Shown: positions 60,237 through 64,000 of the stretch, piece by piece | Layout: every line of letters begins with the position of its first letter | Position numbering within the stretch: position 1 is the stretch's first letter | NCBI RefSeq assembly: GCF_034497705.1 | Contig: NZ_JAXRUV010000002.1 | Location: 62,001 to 126,000 of the forward strand | Reading direction: 5' to 3' | DNA length: 64,000 bases | Source of the DNA: Marinococcus luteus_A | GTDB lineage: Bacteria > Bacillota > Bacilli > Bacillales > Marinococcaceae | Made by a program: the position numbers and the translations under genes | The notes under the pieces: generated by a model | The model's input: only the letters and a program-made list of their open reading frames with translations | What the model was told of the DNA's origin: nothing | Database searches by the model: none

Positions 60237-61601
60237 ATGAATGATATTTTCACAGAACGGGTCCCCCCGCAGAATATTGAAGCAGAACAGGCTGTTTTAG
60301 GTGCTGTCTTTTTAGAGGGTGAAGCACTCATTACTGCCACGGAGCATTTGATGCCGGAGGATTTCTATCGTCAGTCGCATCAGCGTATTTTTAATACGAT
60401 GATTGAACTGTCTGAACGGGGAGAGCCGGTTGATCTTATTACGGTCAGCACAGAGCTGCAGGCAAAACAGGTGCTCGAAGAAATCGGCGGTCTTTCTTAT
60501 CTAACCGACCTGGCAAATGCTGTACCGACAGCAGCCAACGTTGGTTACTACAGTCAGGGCGTATACAGTAAGTCCCTGCTGCGGCGGCTGATACGGGCGG
60601 CAACTAACATAGTGAATGAAGGCTACAGCGGCGAACATGATGTAGAGGAAGTACTTAACGAAGCTGAAAAGACTATAATGGAAGTATCACAGGAGCGTCG
60701 TTCGTCTGCCTTCGTTTCCATCAAAGATGTACTCATTGAAACATATGACAATATTGAAATGCTGCAGAACCGGGAAAATGACGTAACAGGAATTGCGAGC
60801 GGCTTTGCCGAGCTCGACCATATGACTGCTGGATTTCAGCGCAGTGACCTAGTGATTGTGGCTGCGAGGCCTTCGATGGGGAAAACGGCCTTTGCCTTAA
60901 ACATTGCCCAGAACATTGCGACGAAAACTGAAGAAAATGTGGCTATTTTCAGCCTGGAGATGGGTGCTGCCCAGCTTGTGCAACGGATGCTCTGCGCGGA
61001 GGGAAACATTGATGCTAACCGCCTTCGTACCGGCGCGCTGCAGGAAGAGGACTGGGAAAAGCTGACGATGGCGATGGGGAGCTTATCTTCGGCCGGCATC
61101 TTTATTGATGATTCCCCGGGTATCCGGGTGAACGATATACGTGCGAAATGCCTCCGTTTGAAGCAGGAGCGGGGTATTGGAATGATTCTGATTGACTACC
61201 TGCAGCTGATCCAGGGAAGCAGCAGAGGCGGGGAAAGCCGCCAGCAGGAAGTTTCGGAAATCTCCCGTAGTTTAAAAGCTCTTGCGCGTGAGCTCGACGT
61301 TCCGGTAATTGCGCTGTCCCAGCTTTCCCGCGGGGTGGAGTCCAGGCAGGATAAACGCCCGATGATGTCTGATTTAAGGGAATCTGGAAGTATTGAGCAG
61401 GATGCAGATATTGTATCGTTTTTGTACCGTGATGATTACTATGACCAGGAATCCGAAAACCAGAATATCATTGAAATCATTATTGCCAAACAGCGTAACG
61501 GTCCGGTTGGTACGGCCGAGCTCGCTTTCATTAAAGAATATAATAAATTCGTTAATTTGGACCGGCGACACGACGATAATCAAATTCCGCCCGGAGCTTA
61601 G
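60237..61601 (+). CDS. dnaC: replicative DNA helicase DnaC (DnaB family)
   Basis: A 454-residue hexameric helicase. The N-terminal domain (PPQNIEAEQAVLGAVFLEGE) binds primase. The RecA-like domain has Walker A (AARPSMGKTAFALN), Walker B (MILIDYLQLI) and the DNA-contact loop region RDLRESGSIEQDADIV (DLRESGSIEQDAD). ATG 60237 has AGAGGTG six bases upstream; a GTG at 60228 lies on that site. Confidence 0.97.
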   Translation: MNDIFTERVPPQNIEAEQAVLGAVFLEGEALITATEHLMPEDFYRQSHQRIFNTMIELSERGEPVDLITVSTELQAKQVLEEIGGLSYLTDLANAVPTAANVGYYSQGVYSKSLLRRLIRAATNIVNEGYSGEHDVEEVLNEAEKTIMEVSQERRSSAFVSIKDVLIETYDNIEMLQNRENDVTGIASGFAELDHMTAGFQRSDLVIVAARPSMGKTAFALNIAQNIATKTEENVAIFSLEMGAAQLVQRMLCAEGNIDANRLRTGALQEEDWEKLTMAMGSLSSAGIFIDDSPGIRVNDIRAKCLRLKQERGIGMILIDYLQLIQGSSRGGESRQQEVSEISRSLKALARELDVPVIALSQLSRGVESRQDKRPMMSDLRESGSIEQDADIVSFLYRDDYYDQESENQNIIEIIIAKQRNGPVGTAELAFIKEYNKFVNLDRRHDDNQIPPGA

Positions 61602-61610
61602 ACTCCGGGC
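61589..61610 (+). terminator. terminator overlapping the dnaC stop
   Basis: Arms GCCCGGAG and CTCCGGGC around the stop codon region, followed by TTTTTG. Confidence 0.85.
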
Positions 61611-61617
61611 TTTTTGT

Positions 61618-61693
61618 ATAAGCGAACAAATTAAGCAAATAAAACTTTTAATGTTCGTGTTTTATTGACTTTACGTGCCGTGGTTGATAGACT
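61618..61693 (+). promoter_or_regulatory. purA promoter with two candidate PurR boxes
   Basis: TTGACT (61665-61670), 17 bases, TAGACT (61688-61693). Two inverted PurBox-like elements lie just upstream: ATAAGCGAACAAA (61618-61630) and AATGTTCGTGTTT (61650-61662), each with two mismatches to the consensus AWWWCCGAACWWT. Position and orientation fit PurR control of purA in B. subtilis; the 19-base gap is a little longer than usual. Confidence 0.55.
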
Positions 61694-61821
61694 ATCTAAG
61701 GGATTTTCTCCATAATAAAATGAGAATATGAAACCTTTAGATGAAGCCAAGTGAACATTATCGGATAAGCAAGAAAAATATGCCTAAGGTGCCGGCAGGA
61801 GAGATTGTGGAGGTGGACGCT

Positions 61822-63114
61822 GTGTCGTCAATAGTAATTGTAGGAACTCAGTGGGGAGACGAAGGAAAAGGAAAAGTAACGGATTACTTATCAGAAAATG
61901 CGGAGGTTGTGGCCCGTTACCAGGGTGGAAATAACGCTGGTCATACGATTGTCTTCGGAGGAACTAAATACAAGCTTCATTTAATTCCGTCCGGAATCTT
62001 TTATGATAATAAAACGTGTGTCATCGGAAACGGAATGGTTATTGATCCGAAAGCGCTCGTCGAAGAGCTGGAATATCTGCATGAGCGCGGTGTTGATACA
62101 AGCAATCTTCGTATCAGCAACCGTGCCCACGTTATTCTTCCTTACCATCTGCGTCTCGACGCCGTAGAAGAAGACAGCAAAGGCACAAATAAAATTGGAA
62201 CGACCCGTAAAGGCATTGGCCCGGCTTATATGGATAAAGCTGCGCGCGTAGGCATCCGTATTGCTGACCTTCTGGATAAAGATGAATTCCGGGAAAAGCT
62301 GTCGCGGAATTTGAAAGAAAAGAACCGCCTGCTCGAAAGAATGTATGATGCAGAAGGGTTTGAGCTTGAAGATATTCTGGATGAATACTATGAGTACGGC
62401 CAGTTCTTTGCGAAGTATGTCTGTGATACGTCGGTAGAGTTGAATGAAGCGATCGATAAAGGCCGCCGGGTGCTGTTTGAAGGTGCGCAGGGCGTAATGC
62501 TTGATATCGACCAGGGCACATATCCCTTTGTCACTTCCTCAAATCCTATCGCCGGCGGTGTAACGATCGGCTCGGGTGTAGGGCCGTCCAAAATTCAGCA
62601 CGTGGTGGGCGTCTCCAAAGCATACACGACCCGCGTTGGTGACGGCCCGTTTCCAACAGAGCTGTCTGACGAAACGGGGGAACAGATTCGTGAAGTCGGA
62701 AATGAATACGGAACCACTACCGGACGTCCCCGCCGTGTTGGCTGGTTCGACAGCGTAGTCGTGCGTCATGCCCGGAGGGTGAGTGGCATCACCGATTTAT
62801 CTTTAAATTCCATTGATGTTTTGACCGGTATTGAAACGCTGAAAATATGCAAAGCCTACAAGTATCGGGGAGAGATCATGGAAGAGTTCCCTGCGAGCCT
62901 GAAAGTACTCGCAGAGTGCGAGCCGATTTATGAAGAGCTGCCAGGTTGGACAGAAGACATCACCGGTGCTTCGTCGCTCGGTGACCTTCCGGTAAACGCC
63001 CGTCATTACATCGAACGTATCTCTCAGCTGACCAACATTCCGATCAGCATTTTCTCAGTAGGACCGGACCGGAATCAGACAAATATGGTCCGCGGTGTGT
63101 GGGCTATCCAATAA
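61822..63114 (+). CDS. purA: adenylosuccinate synthetase
   Basis: A 430-residue enzyme of AMP synthesis, joining IMP and aspartate with GTP. The P-loop is GTQWGDEGKGK; NAGHTIVF and GIGPAYMDKAAR follow. GTG 61822 is chosen because GGAGG lies eight bases upstream and the length equals the B. subtilis protein; the frame is open 27 codons upstream. The tRNA cluster follows, as in B. subtilis. Confidence 0.95.
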   Translation: MSSIVIVGTQWGDEGKGKVTDYLSENAEVVARYQGGNNAGHTIVFGGTKYKLHLIPSGIFYDNKTCVIGNGMVIDPKALVEELEYLHERGVDTSNLRISNRAHVILPYHLRLDAVEEDSKGTNKIGTTRKGIGPAYMDKAARVGIRIADLLDKDEFREKLSRNLKEKNRLLERMYDAEGFELEDILDEYYEYGQFFAKYVCDTSVELNEAIDKGRRVLFEGAQGVMLDIDQGTYPFVTSSNPIAGGVTIGSGVGPSKIQHVVGVSKAYTTRVGDGPFPTELSDETGEQIREVGNEYGTTTGRPRRVGWFDSVVVRHARRVSGITDLSLNSIDVLTGIETLKICKAYKYRGEIMEEFPASLKVLAECEPIYEELPGWTEDITGASSLGDLPVNARHYIERISQLTNIPISIFSVGPDRNQTNMVRGVWAIQ

Positions 63115-63122
63115 AAACCACT

Positions 63123-63150
63123 AAGCATCTGCCATAGAGGCGGATGCTTT
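63123..63150 (+). terminator. terminator after purA
   Basis: Arms AAGCATCTGCC and GGCGGATGCTT around ATAGA, followed by TTTTT. Confidence 0.85.
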
Positions 63151-63256
63151 TTTCAACGAATCACTTTTTTCATACAAAACTAGTTGAAATTGCATCTGTG
63201 ACGTGATAATATTACTCATGTTGTCGTTATCCACAGCGACAATTTCTTCGTATCAG

Positions 63257-63332
63257 GAGCCATTAGCTCAGTTGGTAGAGCATCTGACTTTTAATCAGAG
63301 GGTCGGAGGTTCGAATCCTCCATGGCTCACCA
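63257..63332 (+). tRNA. tRNA-Lys (anticodon TTT)
   Basis: Acceptor GAGCCAT pairs with ATGGCTC, then A-CCA. The anticodon loop CTTTTAA holds TTT. TTCGAAT forms the T loop. 76 bases. Confidence 0.96.
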
Positions 63333-63337
63333 TGAAA

Positions 63338-63412
63338 GGCCCGTTGGTCAAGTGGTTAAGACACCGCCCTTTCACGGCGGTAACACGGGTTCGAATCCCG
63401 TACGGGTCACCA
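63338..63412 (+). tRNA. tRNA-Glu (anticodon TTC)
   Basis: Acceptor GGCCCGT pairs with ACGGGTC, then A-CCA. The anticodon loop CTTTCAC holds TTC. 75 bases. Confidence 0.95.
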
Positions 63413-63452
63413 TTTTCTTATCAAGCAGAAAATGAACAGAACTGAAACAGAG

Positions 63453-63599
63453 GATAAGATTCGCAATGTATTCCCCCTTACTCATTTTTGGAAAGAAGAC
63501 ACCAGAAGGTTGAGGATGCCAGGGAGAGAGCAAAGGGACGTACAAAGCGTACGTGACTGCAGCGAACGAAAGCAGCAGACGATAAGATTCGCAGTGTAT
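63453..63599 (+). repeat. two 19-base direct repeats in the tRNA spacer
   Basis: GATAAGATTCGCAATGTAT (63453-63471) and GATAAGATTCGCAGTGTAT (63581-63599) differ at one base and lie 128 bases apart between tRNA-Glu and tRNA-Asp. A hairpin ACGTAC-AAAGC-GTACGT lies in between. No gene is seen in the spacer. Confidence 0.6.
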
Positions 63600-63611
63600 A
63601 CTTTTTAAAAA

Positions 63612-63687
63612 GGGCCTGTGGTGTAGTGGTTAACATGCCTGCCTGTCACGCAGGAGATCGCGGGTTCAAATCCCGTCAGGCCCGCCA
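63612..63687 (+). tRNA. tRNA-Asp (anticodon GTC)
   Basis: Acceptor GGGCCTG pairs with CAGGCCC, then G-CCA. The anticodon loop CTGTCAC holds GTC. TTCAAAT forms the T loop. 76 bases. Confidence 0.96.
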
Positions 63688-63710
63688 TTTTATTTTTCTG
63701 ATTTACTCAT

Positions 63711-63737
63711 GGCCAGGTAGCTCAGTCCGTAGAGCAA
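63711..63737 (+). pseudogene. 5-prime fragment of a tRNA (Phe-like)
   Basis: GGCCAGGTAGCTCAGTCCGT and AGAGCA match the acceptor and D-arm of the tRNA-Phe at 63871 with four differences in 26 bases. The anticodon and T arms do not follow; instead about 130 bases of unrecognised sequence come next. It looks like a truncated duplicate. Confidence 0.6.
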
Positions 63738-63870
63738 CAAGCAAAGCTTCTCCGAACATTCTGCGAGTTGTCCGTCCCGAATTTCTTCATCGAATAAGCA
63801 AAGGATGAGGGTAAGGACAGTGGCTTTAAAACCAAGGGCATCAATTAAGCAAAAGCATTCTTTTTAACAT

Positions 63871-63946
63871 GGCTCGATAGCTCAGTCGGTAGAGCAGTGG
63901 ACTGAAAATCCTCGTGTCGGCGGTTCGATTCCGTCTCGAGCCACCA
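63871..63946 (+). tRNA. tRNA-Phe (anticodon GAA)
   Basis: Acceptor GGCTCGA pairs with TCGAGCC, then A-CCA. The anticodon loop CTGAAAA holds GAA. 76 bases. The Lys-Glu-Asp-Phe order after purA is the same as in B. subtilis. Confidence 0.95.
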
Positions 63947-63962
63947 TTTTTATAAAATAACC

Positions 63963-63990
63963 AGCGCCTGGACTTTGACGTCCAGGCGCT
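63963..63990 (+). terminator. terminator of the tRNA cluster
   Basis: Arms AGCGCCTGGAC and GTCCAGGCGCT around TTTGA or similar, followed by TTTTT. Confidence 0.9.
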
Positions 63991-64000
63991 TTTTTCACAG

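Noticed and set aside
63227..63235. Single DnaA box before the tRNA-Lys gene
   Set aside because: One 9-base match is expected by chance about once in a window of this size.
1..64000. CRISPR arrays, transposases, integrases, phage genes or toxin-antitoxin pairs
   Set aside because: None seen on reading both strands; the accessory genes look like ordinary metabolic additions to a conserved origin region.

Overview
The window is the replication-origin region of a Bacillota chromosome, most likely a salt-adapted member of the Bacillaceae. Gene order on both sides of oriC follows Bacillus subtilis closely. Left of oriC, on the minus strand: dnaA, dnaN, yaaA, recF, remB, gyrB, gyrA, then guaB, dacA, pdxS, pdxT, serS, tadA, SRP RNA, dnaX, ebfC, recR, yaaL. 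Right of oriC, on the plus strand: rpmH, rnpA, jag, mnmE, mnmG, rsmG, noc, parA, parB, then yyaC, yyzM, ychF, rpsF, ssb, rpsR, yybS, gdpP, rplI, dnaC, purA and a Lys-Glu-Asp-Phe tRNA cluster. The salt-adapted reading rests on a complete choline-to-glycine-betaine module and a very acidic peptide-binding lipoprotein. A non-sporulating coccus of the Marinococcus type would fit the missing spoIIIJ and bofA, but yyaC is kept, so genus and sporulation status are guesses.

Region by region. 1-6 kb: a broken chemotaxis receptor, an ABC exporter, a possible small RNA, and a sodium/solute symporter that resembles the animal high-affinity choline transporter. 6-11.6 kb: gbsR facing gbsA, betA and gbsB, with two unrelated choline dehydrogenases. 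11.6-13.6 kb: an aldo-keto reductase and a ROK kinase. 13.6-18 kb: recombination and replication genes, SRP RNA, a YycC-like small gene, tadA and tRNA-Ser. 18-25.3 kb: an oppABCDF peptide importer, a DUF3899 membrane protein and an Lrp-type regulator. 25.5-35.6 kb: serS with a T-box, PLP synthase, PBP5, IMP dehydrogenase, a degenerate HD-GYP protein and gyrase A. 35.6-42.7 kb: gyrB to dnaA and oriC. 42.7-51.2 kb: rpmH to parB. 51.2-64 kb: a GNAT, DUF554, yyaC, ribosomal and replication genes, gdpP, purA and tRNAs.

The cis elements of the origin are readable. DnaA boxes lie on both sides of dnaA, and a DnaA-trio unwinding element lies between dnaA and dnaN. A perfect inverted pair of DnaA boxes precedes mnmE. 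A perfect parS lies inside parB. Two Noc sites are present, one in a 26-bp perfect palindrome upstream of dacA.

Most of the window is conserved housekeeping sequence, and I saw no clear undescribed defence or mobile system. The main oddities are the choline module, the loss of yidC1/spoIIIJ between rnpA and jag, the possible small RNA near 4.1 kb, the damaged tRNA spacer region at the right edge, and a 45-codon gene of unknown function after rpsR.
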